Origin: Antrihabitans stalactiti
Lineage (GTDB): Bacteria > Actinomycetota > Actinomycetes > Mycobacteriales > Mycobacteriaceae
Direction of reading: 5' to 3'
Length of the DNA: 64,000 nt
NCBI RefSeq assembly: GCF_012932915.1
Contig: NZ_VCQU01000002.1
Span: forward strand, 186,001 to 250,000
Shown: positions 17,392 through 25,483 of the stretch, one piece after another
How the letters are laid out: every line of letters starts with the position of its first letter
Position numbering within the stretch: position 1 is the stretch's first letter
Notes under the pieces: generated by a model
What the model was told of the DNA's origin: nothing
Seen by the model: the letters and a program-made list of their open reading frames with translations, nothing else
The model's database searches: none
Program-made: the position numbers and the translations under genes

Positions 17392-18381
17392 TCCACAGCG
17401 TCGCTGGTAGCGGCGCTCGGCGTAGGCGAGGTCGTCGCGCCACAAGCGCGCGGCTGCGTGCCGCATGAGTGGGCGGAACGCGGGCTCGGCGCGTCGTGCG
17501 AAGCGAAATCCAGGGCGGGGTGAATGTGCGACGACTGCTTCGACGATAGCGGTGCGGGGTCTGCCGTCAGGTCCGAGACCCATTGGGGTGGCATGGGTTT
17601 CGACGACGCTGCCGGTGCCTTCGCCCTCGATGATGCGCATCACGATCGTGCGGGGGTCCGGACTGGTGAACTCCGCCGTGCTCGGGGCGCCCAAGCTACC
17701 CACGACGCGGAAGGTGACGGTGACAACGAACCGGTCGTCGGTGTCGTCCGGGGTCGAGACGACGTCGAGGTGCGTGAACGAGTAGGGGTGGAACCAAGCT
17801 CCGTGCCACGGGTCGAGGCGGTTGGCGATGATGTCGACGGGTTCGCACACGCCGATAACGGTCGCCACGGCGCTGATTCTCGGGTGCGGAGGACGAGCGG
17901 GCATGACCGGTCGGTCGAGCGGCGTTTCACCGCCGACGCCGTCGAGCCGAACCCAGGCAAGAACCCCGTCGTCGTAGCAGGGAAACGGCGACCAGCCGCG
18001 TCGCCCTTGCGGCTCGAGGAGCAGCCCGTGCCAGCGGCAGCGGAGTCCGTCGCAGTCGACGACGGCTGTGCTCAGCGGTGCGCCGAGATGCGGGCAGGCG
18101 CCGGGACCGACGTGCAACTCGCCGTCGCGGTCGCGCCATGCGACGAGCTCGATGCCGCCGATGGTGCCGCCGTACGGACGGTCGTTGCGGACGTCGCGGC
18201 TCGCTGCCAATACGTACCAGTTTCCTGAAGGGCGGTGTTGGCTGCGGCGCAGCGCTTCGCCGATCAGGCCGGGATCTGCGTCCTGGTAAGTCGGAGTTTG
18301 CTGTTTCCACGGATGGGGTGGCACGGGCTGAAGCGGCAGCGTCGCAGGCCAATGACGGGTCACAAGGTCGCGCAGGGTCAT
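17362..18381 (-). CDS. Rieske [2Fe-2S] / DUF5914 domain protein of the carotenoid operon
   Basis: 339-aa protein. Residues about 40-150 form a Rieske domain with both ligand pairs (CPHLGAPLS and CRWHG). The rest, with DPWHGAWFHPYSFTHLDVV and ATPMGLGPDGRP, matches what I know as DUF5914, found beside crtU in actinobacterial isorenieratene clusters. The start ATG overlaps the crtU stop by 4 bases (ATGA), so translation is coupled. Likely an oxygenase acting on aromatic carotenoids or an electron carrier to CrtU; neither is proven. Confidence 0.8.
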   Translation of the reverse strand: MTLRDLVTRHWPATLPLQPVPPHPWKQQTPTYQDADPGLIGEALRRSQHRPSGNWYVLAASRDVRNDRPYGGTIGGIELVAWRDRDGELHVGPGACPHLGAPLSTAVVDCDGLRCRWHGLLLEPQGRRGWSPFPCYDDGVLAWVRLDGVGGETPLDRPVMPARPPHPRISAVATVIGVCEPVDIIANRLDPWHGAWFHPYSFTHLDVVSTPDDTDDRFVVTVTFRVVGSLGAPSTAEFTSPDPRTIVMRIIEGEGTGSVVETHATPMGLGPDGRPRTAIVEAVVAHSPRPGFRFARRAEPAFRPLMRHAAARLWRDDLAYAERRYQRRCGLTGGVGRLA

Positions 18382-19931
18382 GATCGCGAGTCCTGTCGTT
18401 CGGCGAGACGCCGCAACACCATGTTGCGACCGCGGGTAGGAACGGTGTGCAGGTCGTGCCCGCTGATCTGCCATTGCGCGAGCAGATTGTTCGCCGCCTG
18501 CATGCCGGTTGTCGCTGCGCGTTCCATCAGGGCGACTGGCAGATCGATCCGGACCGAATCGCCTGCGAGCATGAGCCTCGGATGCGGAGTGGTGACGGTG
18601 GGACGTTCGGCATGGCTCCCAACGCTGAACAGGGGGCAATCGGCGCGGAGTTGGGTGCGTTCGGCCACGATGCCTGCCCGGGCCGTCTCCGGATAGATCT
18701 CTTGCAGCCTGGTCAGCAACTGGGTCCGGATGTGTGGGATGTCGTCGGTGTCGAGGGCGTACGCGTGCAACTCGACTACCGCGCCCTCGCCGCCCCGGTT
18801 GCGGACCCAGTCCTGCGCCTCGGCCTCGTACCGGTCCAGCACGCTGATGTTGTCCAGTGGAGGAGTGCCGCCGTTTGCAAGGAACGCCGGTCGGTCAGCG
18901 TCGACGGCACGGTCCAGCCACAGGCGTACGACGAGAAACCCCGGCGCGGATCCGAGCGCTGCGACACGTGCGCGCCAGCTCGAGTCGCCGAGGTCGGGCG
19001 AGGCGTCGACGAGGGTGCGCAGGCCGCCCGTATCGAGTGCCACGACGACGCCGTCGGTGTCGATACTGTCACCGGTGTGGTCGTGGATGCGGAACGTGCG
19101 CTCGCCGCCTGCTTCGATTCCGGTGACGCTGGTGGACGTGCGAATTTCAGTGGTGCGCGCGGCCAAGTACTGCTGCAGTGGGGTCCACAAGGCTGTGTCG
19201 TAGTTGGCCGTCGGAACGTCGAACAGCAGCCCTTCCGACGAGCCGAGGAAGTAGACGTGGAACATCATCGCCAGCTCGGCCGCCGACATCCGATCAGGTT
19301 TGGCGAAGAAGCTGCGGGAAAATACCTCGAACGCCAAATGTCTTGCGGCCGAAGGAAAACGGATCGACTGAAGCCAGGTGTCGGCATCGATGTGATCGAG
19401 TTGCTGATAGATCCGCGGCACCGATACTGCCGCCAGCGGAGCCGCGGCCCGCGCATCGAGGCGCGGGAAGTCTCGGAGCCGGAAGGTGTGGCTGCGCATC
19501 GCGAAGGCAAGGGCGTTCCACGGGGGAGTGCGGGGCAGACCGCGGAAGCTGTCGCTGCGGCCGTCCTCGTCGCGTAACGGGTAGTCCTCGACGCTGTGGA
19601 AGCGGCGCAGTTTCGGGTCGGTCCGGGCGAGCAAGGCTCGCAGGTTGTAGTACTGGCGGAAGAACGCGTGAAAGCCGCGGTTGAGCGCCAATGGCGTGCC
19701 GTGGGCGTCGTGCTCCGTCCAGCCGGCCACTCGGCCGCCGAGATGCGGTTCCTTTTCGTAGACCACAACCTCGACGCCGCGTTCGGCCAAGCCGGTCGCC
19801 GCCGCAAGTCCTGCTATGCCGGCGCCGACAATCCCGACCCGTGGCCGCTGCGGCAGATGCTCGGTATCGGGGTAGCCGCGAACGGCGCGATGGGTCACGA
19901 CGCGGCGATCGGTGCCGACGCGATCGGTCAT
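18378..19931 (-). CDS. crtU: Carotenoid desaturase/methyl-shift enzyme (beta-carotene to aromatic carotenoid)
   Basis: 517-aa FAD enzyme. The N terminus has the dinucleotide fold VGIVGAGIAGLAAATGLAERG and the second FAD block HLGGRVAGWT; the internal region NRGFHAFFRQYYNLR and the C-terminal LMLAGDSVRIDLPVALMERAATTG are CrtU-like. CrtU enzymes desaturate and move a methyl group on beta- or gamma-carotene ends to give isorenieratene or chlorobactene. ATG 19931 overlaps the crtYd stop by 4 bases. The operon position after crtYc-crtYd supports the assignment over a CrtI identity. Confidence 0.85.
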   Translation of the reverse strand: MTDRVGTDRRVVTHRAVRGYPDTEHLPQRPRVGIVGAGIAGLAAATGLAERGVEVVVYEKEPHLGGRVAGWTEHDAHGTPLALNRGFHAFFRQYYNLRALLARTDPKLRRFHSVEDYPLRDEDGRSDSFRGLPRTPPWNALAFAMRSHTFRLRDFPRLDARAAAPLAAVSVPRIYQQLDHIDADTWLQSIRFPSAARHLAFEVFSRSFFAKPDRMSAAELAMMFHVYFLGSSEGLLFDVPTANYDTALWTPLQQYLAARTTEIRTSTSVTGIEAGGERTFRIHDHTGDSIDTDGVVVALDTGGLRTLVDASPDLGDSSWRARVAALGSAPGFLVVRLWLDRAVDADRPAFLANGGTPPLDNISVLDRYEAEAQDWVRNRGGEGAVVELHAYALDTDDIPHIRTQLLTRLQEIYPETARAGIVAERTQLRADCPLFSVGSHAERPTVTTPHPRLMLAGDSVRIDLPVALMERAATTGMQAANNLLAQWQISGHDLHTVPTRGRNMVLRRLAERQDSRS

Positions 19932-20275
19932 GCGGGGTCTCGCTGCTTGTCCGAGGTCCGCGGCGCTTCGGAGGTCCGCAGCCGTTCCCAGCGCAGCAGC
20001 ACCGCGGTGACCAGCGCGAAGCCGAACAAGAAGTCTTCGATCGGGATGTCCCACGGTGCTCGCAATCCAGTGATGTGGTCAGGGTTGTAGAGGACGAGCG
20101 GGGCGGTCAGTTTGGTCAGCCACCCATCGACCGGGATCTGGAAAGCAAGAACGATGACCATCGCGATCCAGTAGGCGGGGCGACGGAATAGTCCGGTTCG
20201 CAAGAACGCCAATTCCCACGCGCAGACCACAACCACGGCCAGGACCGCGGGAACCGTGTAGCCGAGCCCGGTCAC
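19928..20275 (-). CDS. crtYd: Lycopene cyclase subunit, CrtYd type
   Basis: 115-aa membrane protein with about three transmembrane segments (LAVVVVCAWELAFLRTGLF, AYWIAMVIVLAFQIPVDGWL, IEDFLFGFALVTAVLL). The motif ITGLRAPWDIPIEDF matches the heterodimeric cyclase (lycopene to beta-carotene) of Gram-positive bacteria. GTG 20275 overlaps the crtYc stop by 4 bases; only this start gives the expected subunit size. Confidence 0.85.
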   Translation of the reverse strand: MTGLGYTVPAVLAVVVVCAWELAFLRTGLFRRPAYWIAMVIVLAFQIPVDGWLTKLTAPLVLYNPDHITGLRAPWDIPIEDFLFGFALVTAVLLRWERLRTSEAPRTSDKQRDPA

Positions 20276-20613
20276 TGCGGCTGCTTCGCTTTCCGGCGTA
20301 CGCGCGACAGGAGCGATTCGACTGCACCGTAGGTGAGCAGCGCGCAAATCGGGATGACGAGAAAGAACGCGACCTCTTCGAGCGGGATGTCGAACGGCAG
20401 CAGCACTCCGGTGAGGTATTGGGGGCTGTAGGTCCACGCACCTGCCGCGATAGCGATGGCGTCCCACAGCAGAAACACCAGAGCCACCGGCAGCACGGCC
20501 CGGACGAGCAACATCGGTCGCCGATAGACCCGTGCGCCGATCACCTCCAGGGGAAGCGTGATCACCAGACAGGCCGCCATCACGATCAGGTACTGCCATC
20601 GGTCCAGGTTCAT
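20272..20613 (-). CDS. crtYc: Lycopene cyclase subunit, CrtYc type
   Basis: 113-aa partner of CrtYd with three hydrophobic segments (LIVMAACLVITLPLEVIGA, LLVRAVLPVALVFLLWDAIA, VAFFLVIPICALLTYGAV) and the motif LTGVLLPFDIPLEEVAFF that parallels the one in CrtYd. Together the two subunits close both ends of lycopene in the membrane. Start and stop overlap both neighbours by 4 bases, so subunits should be made in equal amounts. Confidence 0.87.
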   Translation of the reverse strand: MNLDRWQYLIVMAACLVITLPLEVIGARVYRRPMLLVRAVLPVALVFLLWDAIAIAAGAWTYSPQYLTGVLLPFDIPLEEVAFFLVIPICALLTYGAVESLLSRVRRKAKQPQ

Positions 20614-21569
20614 CGCCGGACCTTTCGGGCGACCTGCAGCTCGGCGGCGCGCGGCCCCCGCCGCGCCCAGACCGCCCTCGCATAGGCCGGTCCGGCGACC
20701 GCGACGCGACGACCCTGGCCGACGGTGGCGCGGCGGGTGAACACCGCGAAGTCGTCAGCTTCGATGCGGTCGAGGATCTCCCGGTACAACAGCAGTGCGG
20801 TCTGAACGCAGGGACGTGAAACCGGATGCAGCAGTGCGACACCTTGGGACGCGTAGCGATAGATCTCGCGGGTCTTCTCGTGCTGGTCGGCCAACGCGGC
20901 GCGGACCCTGGCATCGGTGCGCCGATTGGTGCGGCACCACTCCAGCAGGGCGCGGTCCACGCCGAATGCCGCGAGTTCGTCTGCCGGTAGGTAGATACGT
21001 CCGCGGTCGATGTCCTCGGCGACATCGCGCAGGAAGTTGGTGAGCTGGAACGCTTTTCCGAGCGCGGCGGCGAACGGCGCAGCCGTCGCAGGGTCGACGA
21101 CGGTGCCGAGGATCGGCAGCACCTGCAACCCGATCACGTCCGCTGAGCCATACACATAGCGGTCCAGCGCGGCACGGTCGGGATAGTCGGTGACGGTCAG
21201 ATCCATCCGCATCGACGCCAGGAAATCGTCGAACAGTGCGCCGTCGATGTGGTAGCGCTGCGCGGTGTCGATCACGGCGGCAACGACCGGGTCGTCGCTG
21301 AATCCGCGAGTCAATCCGTCGCTCAGCTGGTCTGCGAGTGCGGCGAGCCGCTCCTCGGGCGAGGAACCGGGCGCGGGGGTGTCGACGAGATCGTCAGCAA
21401 GGCGGGCGAATCCGTACAAGGCGTGGATGGCCGGTCGTTGCGCGGGCGCCAGCAATCGAGTCGCCAAGAAGAACGTGCGACCGTGCGTGGCGTTGAGGCG
21501 CTTGCATTCTTGGTAGGCGGTCCGCAGTCGGGCATCAGTGATATCGGCCGCGTCGAGTTCGGTGCGCAT
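20610..21569 (-). CDS. crtB: Phytoene synthase
   Basis: 319-aa squalene/phytoene synthase: condenses two geranylgeranyl diphosphates to phytoene. Both Asp-rich metal sites are present (ARLADDLVDTP and DVAEDIDRGRIYLP), with the conserved LGKAFQLTNFLRD between them and a TFFLATRLL start region. Its stop overlaps the crtYc ATG. In related operons crtI lies immediately after crtB; here that slot is empty. Confidence 0.93.
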   Translation of the reverse strand: MRTELDAADITDARLRTAYQECKRLNATHGRTFFLATRLLAPAQRPAIHALYGFARLADDLVDTPAPGSSPEERLAALADQLSDGLTRGFSDDPVVAAVIDTAQRYHIDGALFDDFLASMRMDLTVTDYPDRAALDRYVYGSADVIGLQVLPILGTVVDPATAAPFAAALGKAFQLTNFLRDVAEDIDRGRIYLPADELAAFGVDRALLEWCRTNRRTDARVRAALADQHEKTREIYRYASQGVALLHPVSRPCVQTALLLYREILDRIEADDFAVFTRRATVGQGRRVAVAGPAYARAVWARRGPRAAELQVARKVRR

Positions 21570-21584
21570 TGTCTCCCCTCGCGC

Positions 21585-22733
21585 TCAGCTGGCTCGGTCG
21601 CTGCAGATGAGCGCCATCTCGGTCAGGGCGTGCCGGGTCCACGGTTCGAAATCGGGTCCGTTCAACAGATGCAACGCTCGGTCGACGCGCTCGTCGATCA
21701 TCTGCTCGGCACGCGTACGTGCTCCTGTGGACTCGATCAACGCGCACGCGTGCTCGACCGCGGCGTCGTCGAGGGTTTGCTCGTGCCAGACCGCACGCAA
21801 CTTCGCCCCTACTCCCGGTGCCGCAGACTGCTGAGCGAGCGTGACGACGGTGGTCGCTTTGCGCTCGCGGACGTCGTCGCCGATGGGTTTGCCGGTCACC
21901 GAAGGGTGGCCGAAGACGCCGAGTACGTCGTCACGAATCTGGAATGCCTCGCCGATGAGGGTTCCGTATTCGCCGAGGATCGCGAGCACCGAAGGGGTGC
22001 AGCCAGCCAGGTGTGCGCCAAGCTCCAGCGGGCGCCGAACCGTGTAGTTGCCCGATTTGCGGCGCGCGATGTCGAGCACCTGCTGCAGCGGGGGTGTGCC
22101 TGCGACGTCGTTGAGCAGATCGGCGAGCTGTCCCGCAGCGAGTTCGCTCCGCATCCCGTCGTAGGACGACCATGCGCGCGCCAGCGCATGTTCGTCGAGC
22201 CCGCATTCGCGAAGCATCTGTTCGGCCCAGACGAGGCACAAGTCGCCGAGCAGGACCGCTGCAGCTTCGCCGAATCGCGCGGACCCGAAGAGGCCCTGGC
22301 GGCGATGCCACTCGGCGAGCTGCACATGCGCAGCGGGTCGGCCGCGGCGTTGCTGCGAATCGTCCATGACGTCGTCCTGCAGAAGAGCGAACGCATGCAG
22401 CAGTTCCAAGCTCGCCGCCGCGCGCACCGCGACTCCGTTCTCGCCGCTACCGCACCGCCAGCCGAGATACGCAAAGGTCGACCGCAGAGACTTGCCATCG
22501 CGGACGAACTCGGTGAGGACGGAGGCTGCGGCCTCGCCGCCTGGTCCATGCAGATGCTCTTCGCAACGCGCGCGCACGAAACCGTCGATGTGCTGCTGGA
22601 CGGTGGCACGAAAGCCAGCGCGCCACACGTCGAAGTCCATGGCTGTGGGAGAGTTGGCGCGCGACCGAGCGGCTCCACCCGACACAGCCAAGGTGTTGTT
22701 GCTCGGTCGAAATGCTTCGGTTATTTCCGACAT
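21585..22733 (-). CDS. crtE: Geranylgeranyl diphosphate synthase (polyprenyl synthetase)
   Basis: 382-aa trans-prenyltransferase that would supply C20 diphosphate to CrtB. First Asp-rich motif LLQDDVMDDSQQRRG, second AFQIRDDVLGVFG, and the KxxR-type region DGKSLRSTFAYLG are intact. First gene of the operon, 15 nt before crtB, divergent from a mycolyltransferase gene. The 146-bp divergent region holds the repeated GCGATGCAA/ACGATGCAA words near 22794-22814, possibly regulator contacts. Confidence 0.9.
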   Translation of the reverse strand: MSEITEAFRPSNNTLAVSGGAARSRANSPTAMDFDVWRAGFRATVQQHIDGFVRARCEEHLHGPGGEAAASVLTEFVRDGKSLRSTFAYLGWRCGSGENGVAVRAAASLELLHAFALLQDDVMDDSQQRRGRPAAHVQLAEWHRRQGLFGSARFGEAAAVLLGDLCLVWAEQMLRECGLDEHALARAWSSYDGMRSELAAGQLADLLNDVAGTPPLQQVLDIARRKSGNYTVRRPLELGAHLAGCTPSVLAILGEYGTLIGEAFQIRDDVLGVFGHPSVTGKPIGDDVRERKATTVVTLAQQSAAPGVGAKLRAVWHEQTLDDAAVEHACALIESTGARTRAEQMIDERVDRALHLLNGPDFEPWTRHALTEMALICSDRAS

Positions 22734-22879
22734 CGTCGCCCTCCAGCGTGCTTTGCGGATGTCTCCGTCTACCCCAACACGTTAGCGCCGAAACGATGCA
22801 AAAGCGATGCAAGACCGAAAGGTCCTGCACTCGTGTCGATCTCGCACAAATTCTCGAACGATAGGAGAAGATCAGCCCC

Positions 22880-23863
22880 ATGATCGAACCGAGCCGGTGG
22901 CGCAAGACGACAGTTGTGGCGCTATTCATGGCTCTCGGGCTGTTTTCGACGACGTTGATCCCGAAGGCACTCGTCCAGAGCGCGTCCGCAGCTCCTGGTG
23001 GCCGCGAGCAAGTCCTCTCGGTGTTTTCGCCGGCTATGGCCAAGTCGATTCCGGTCTGGGTGTTGCGCGCGGCCGATCCTGGCCGACCTGTCGTATATCT
23101 GCTCAACGGTGTCGACGGCGGTGACAGCGGGGGTTCGTGGGCCGGTCGCAGCGACGTCGCGAGTTTCTTCGCAGACAAAGACGTCACCGTCGTCGTGCCG
23201 CTCGCTGGGCGAAGCAGTTACTACACGGACTGGATTGCCGACGATCCGATCCTCGGCCGGAACAAGTGGGCAACCTTCCTCACACGCGAGTTGTCGGCTT
23301 TCATCGATTCGACGTTCAACACGAACGGCAGAAGCGCGATTGCGGGACTATCGATGTCGGCAACGTCGGTGTTGAATCTTGCGATCGAGCAGCCAGGTCG
23401 GTACCAGGCCGTGGGGTCGTTCAGCGGGTGCGCACGAACCAGCGACCCGATGGCTCAGGCGCTCGTGTACTCCCAGGTCGCAACCTTCGGCGGCAACGCC
23501 GCGAATATGTGGGGACCTCCCGGCGCACCGGGTTGGGCGGATCACGACCCGACCTTGCACGCCGACCGCTTGCGCGGCACCGCGCTCTACATCACGGCCG
23601 GTAACGGACTACCGGGACAGCACGAGGCGCTCAACGATCCGAGCATCAACTGGAACGTCGGCGCGCTGCTCGATCGAGAAACGGTCGGCGGTGTGTTGGA
23701 ATCGGTCGTCAGCCAGTGCACCGGCCAGCTCGTGGACCGGCTTCGTTCGCTCGGAATACCCGCCGCGGTCACTCTGCGACCGGCAGGCACGCATTCGTGG
23801 CCCTACTGGCAGGACGACCTGCACAACTTCTGGCCGATCGCCGCAGGTGCAATTGGCGCCTAG
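22880..23863 (+). CDS. Antigen 85-like mycolyltransferase/esterase (second copy)
   Basis: 327-aa secreted paralogue of the 15169 gene, alike through most of its length. Signal peptide KTTVVALFMALGLFSTTLIP... ending near SASA; GRSSYYTDWIADDPILGRNKW block; nucleophile GLSMSA; His motif GTHSWPYW. It differs from the first copy in having a normal AUG start with AGGAG upstream and a longer N terminus. Divergent from crtE, so it may share a control region with the carotenoid operon. Its last bases overlap the convergent GNAT gene. Confidence 0.88.
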   Translation: MIEPSRWRKTTVVALFMALGLFSTTLIPKALVQSASAAPGGREQVLSVFSPAMAKSIPVWVLRAADPGRPVVYLLNGVDGGDSGGSWAGRSDVASFFADKDVTVVVPLAGRSSYYTDWIADDPILGRNKWATFLTRELSAFIDSTFNTNGRSAIAGLSMSATSVLNLAIEQPGRYQAVGSFSGCARTSDPMAQALVYSQVATFGGNAANMWGPPGAPGWADHDPTLHADRLRGTALYITAGNGLPGQHEALNDPSINWNVGALLDRETVGGVLESVVSQCTGQLVDRLRSLGIPAAVTLRPAGTHSWPYWQDDLHNFWPIAAGAIGA

Positions 23864-24666
23864 AGCGTGCGCCGCCACTTGATCCGCGTGTAGGCGACGC
23901 GGAAACCCTGGCGCTCCGCGTTGCGCTGCGAGCCGCTCCCTGCCTCCGCAACCATCATCGCCAGGTCGCAGCCATGATCGGCGGCGTAGCGCATCCGCTC
24001 GATGAGCAGCGCGGATTGCAGTCCGCGGCGACGCATTTCGGGAACCGTGGATGAGCCTGCGAACAGCGCGACTCCGTCGTTGATCGTCAGCACACCCGCG
24101 GCACCCGGCACCCCATCGATCTCGGCGAGGAAGCAGACGCTGTCGTCTCGTTCGACAGTGATGGCGCCGACCTGCTGCAGAAATTCGACCAGCTCAGGGT
24201 GTTCGAGCGACCATCCTCGCCCGCTGACGTTGCTCCATACGTCTGCCTCGTCTTTGCCGATCGCGCGTACCGTTATGCCCGAATTCGGTTCGCGCGACGG
24301 CGCCTCGATGGGCTGATAGACCACGTGGCTGATCTCGATCGGGGAGTAGCCGCGCTCGGTGAGCAACTGCAACGCCTCGACACCGGCGAGCGGGCATACC
24401 TCGTGATCGGCGACCGCGCCGCGATCGGCGAAGAACTGCTCGATCGAGGTGAGCCCCTCGGCGGTCAGGGTCTCGAAGACGCCGAGTCCGAAGCTCTGCG
24501 TCACAGGCGAATCGACGCCGTCGAAGATGGCGTACGCGCCCGCGGACTCGATCCATTCGGCGCCACACTCCGGGTCGATGCGGTGATGCGCATCGGCAAA
24601 GGCGGTACAGCCGCGTCCTTCGGCGAGCTCGAGCCGCCGGGCAAGGGCAAGGTCGGAAAATGGCAT
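23860..24666 (-). CDS. GNAT-family N-acetyltransferase
   Basis: 268-aa protein with two parts: an N-terminal domain with weak similarity to the fold (residues about 1-130) and a C-terminal GNAT domain (about 135-268) with the acetyl-CoA motif STVPEMRRRGLQSALLIERM and the following AADHGCDLAMMVAEAGSGSQRNAERQGFRVAYTRIKW. ATG 24666 is chosen because the upstream in-frame stretch looks non-coding. Substrate unknown. Confidence 0.85.
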   Translation of the reverse strand: MPFSDLALARRLELAEGRGCTAFADAHHRIDPECGAEWIESAGAYAIFDGVDSPVTQSFGLGVFETLTAEGLTSIEQFFADRGAVADHEVCPLAGVEALQLLTERGYSPIEISHVVYQPIEAPSREPNSGITVRAIGKDEADVWSNVSGRGWSLEHPELVEFLQQVGAITVERDDSVCFLAEIDGVPGAAGVLTINDGVALFAGSSTVPEMRRRGLQSALLIERMRYAADHGCDLAMMVAEAGSGSQRNAERQGFRVAYTRIKWRRTL

Positions 24667-24735
24667 GGGGCAACAATCCCCGATGCGACACGGTGGTGCC
24701 ACCGAATTCTGCGATTCGCACAGTAGGGTCCGAGC

Positions 24736-25032
24736 ATGACCAATCTGAACGTCGTCGCAGTCATCCAGGCCAAGCCGGACACGATCGAGGAAGTCCGGGC
24801 CGTGTTGGCCGACTTGGTCCGTGCATCACGCGCCGAGCCGGGCTGCGTGTCGTACGACCTGAACGAGTCTCTCGCGGCGCCCGGTACTTTCGTTGCGATC
24901 GAATCGTGGCGTAGTCAGGAAGACTTGGCCGAGCACGCGAAGTCGCAGCACATGCGAGCCGCGTTGTCGGCGGTCGGCGATCGACTCGCGGCCGCACCTG
25001 CGGTCCACCCGCTCACCCCCGTCGACATCTGA
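24736..25032 (+). CDS. Antibiotic biosynthesis monooxygenase (ABM) domain protein, putative quinol monooxygenase
   Basis: 98-aa ferredoxin-like fold protein. The pattern VVAVIQAKPDTIEEVRAVLADLVRASRAEPGCVSYDLNES, then FVAIESWRSQEDLAEHAKSQHM, is typical of the YgiN/ABM family, cofactor-free small oxygenases that act on quinols or aromatic compounds. The size matches a single ABM domain. Stands alone; substrate unknown. Confidence 0.9.
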   Translation: MTNLNVVAVIQAKPDTIEEVRAVLADLVRASRAEPGCVSYDLNESLAAPGTFVAIESWRSQEDLAEHAKSQHMRAALSAVGDRLAAAPAVHPLTPVDI

Positions 25033-25041
25033 TCCCCTCGC

Positions 25042-25320
25042 CTATCCGCGCGACCGCCGCGTACTGATTCCAGGGGTTCTGTAATTGCGGCCGAGCCACC
25101 ACAGGCCGGCCATGAGTACGACGCCGATTGCAAGGAAGACGACGATCGCATAGCGCCATTGGTAAATCAGTGCGAACGCGTAGCCGAACCACAGCCCGGT
25201 CAGCAGAGCAAGGTAGGCCATGCTGCCGATGAGATTCAGCGCGGTGCGCTGCGCGCGGGGGAGCCGAAGAGGTCGCGACCACTTGAGCGGTCCCAGACCA
25301 ACTTCGATTCGTACTGCCAT
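25042..25320 (-). CDS. Small membrane protein, about 92 aa
   Basis: Two hydrophobic helices (LIGSMAYLALLTGLWFGYAFALIY and YAIVVFLAIGVVLMAGLWWLG) with basic flanks. GAGGGGT lies about 6 nt upstream of ATG 25320. I do not recognise the family; no catalytic motif is visible. Confidence 0.7.
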   Translation of the reverse strand: MAVRIEVGLGPLKWSRPLRLPRAQRTALNLIGSMAYLALLTGLWFGYAFALIYQWRYAIVVFLAIGVVLMAGLWWLGRNYRTPGISTRRSRG

Positions 25321-25483
25321 CGGTACCCCTCAGCGAACGCGGAGTTCCGAGGTTAGGCCGCGCCAGATCGTGAAGTCGTGAAGACACGCCTGAGCCGGAC
25401 CCATTCGAGACCGAACCGCGACTGACGAAGCGCGCCACTAGAGTCGACCTCGTCCGGACCGGTCGGCCGAAAGAGGTTTCCTC

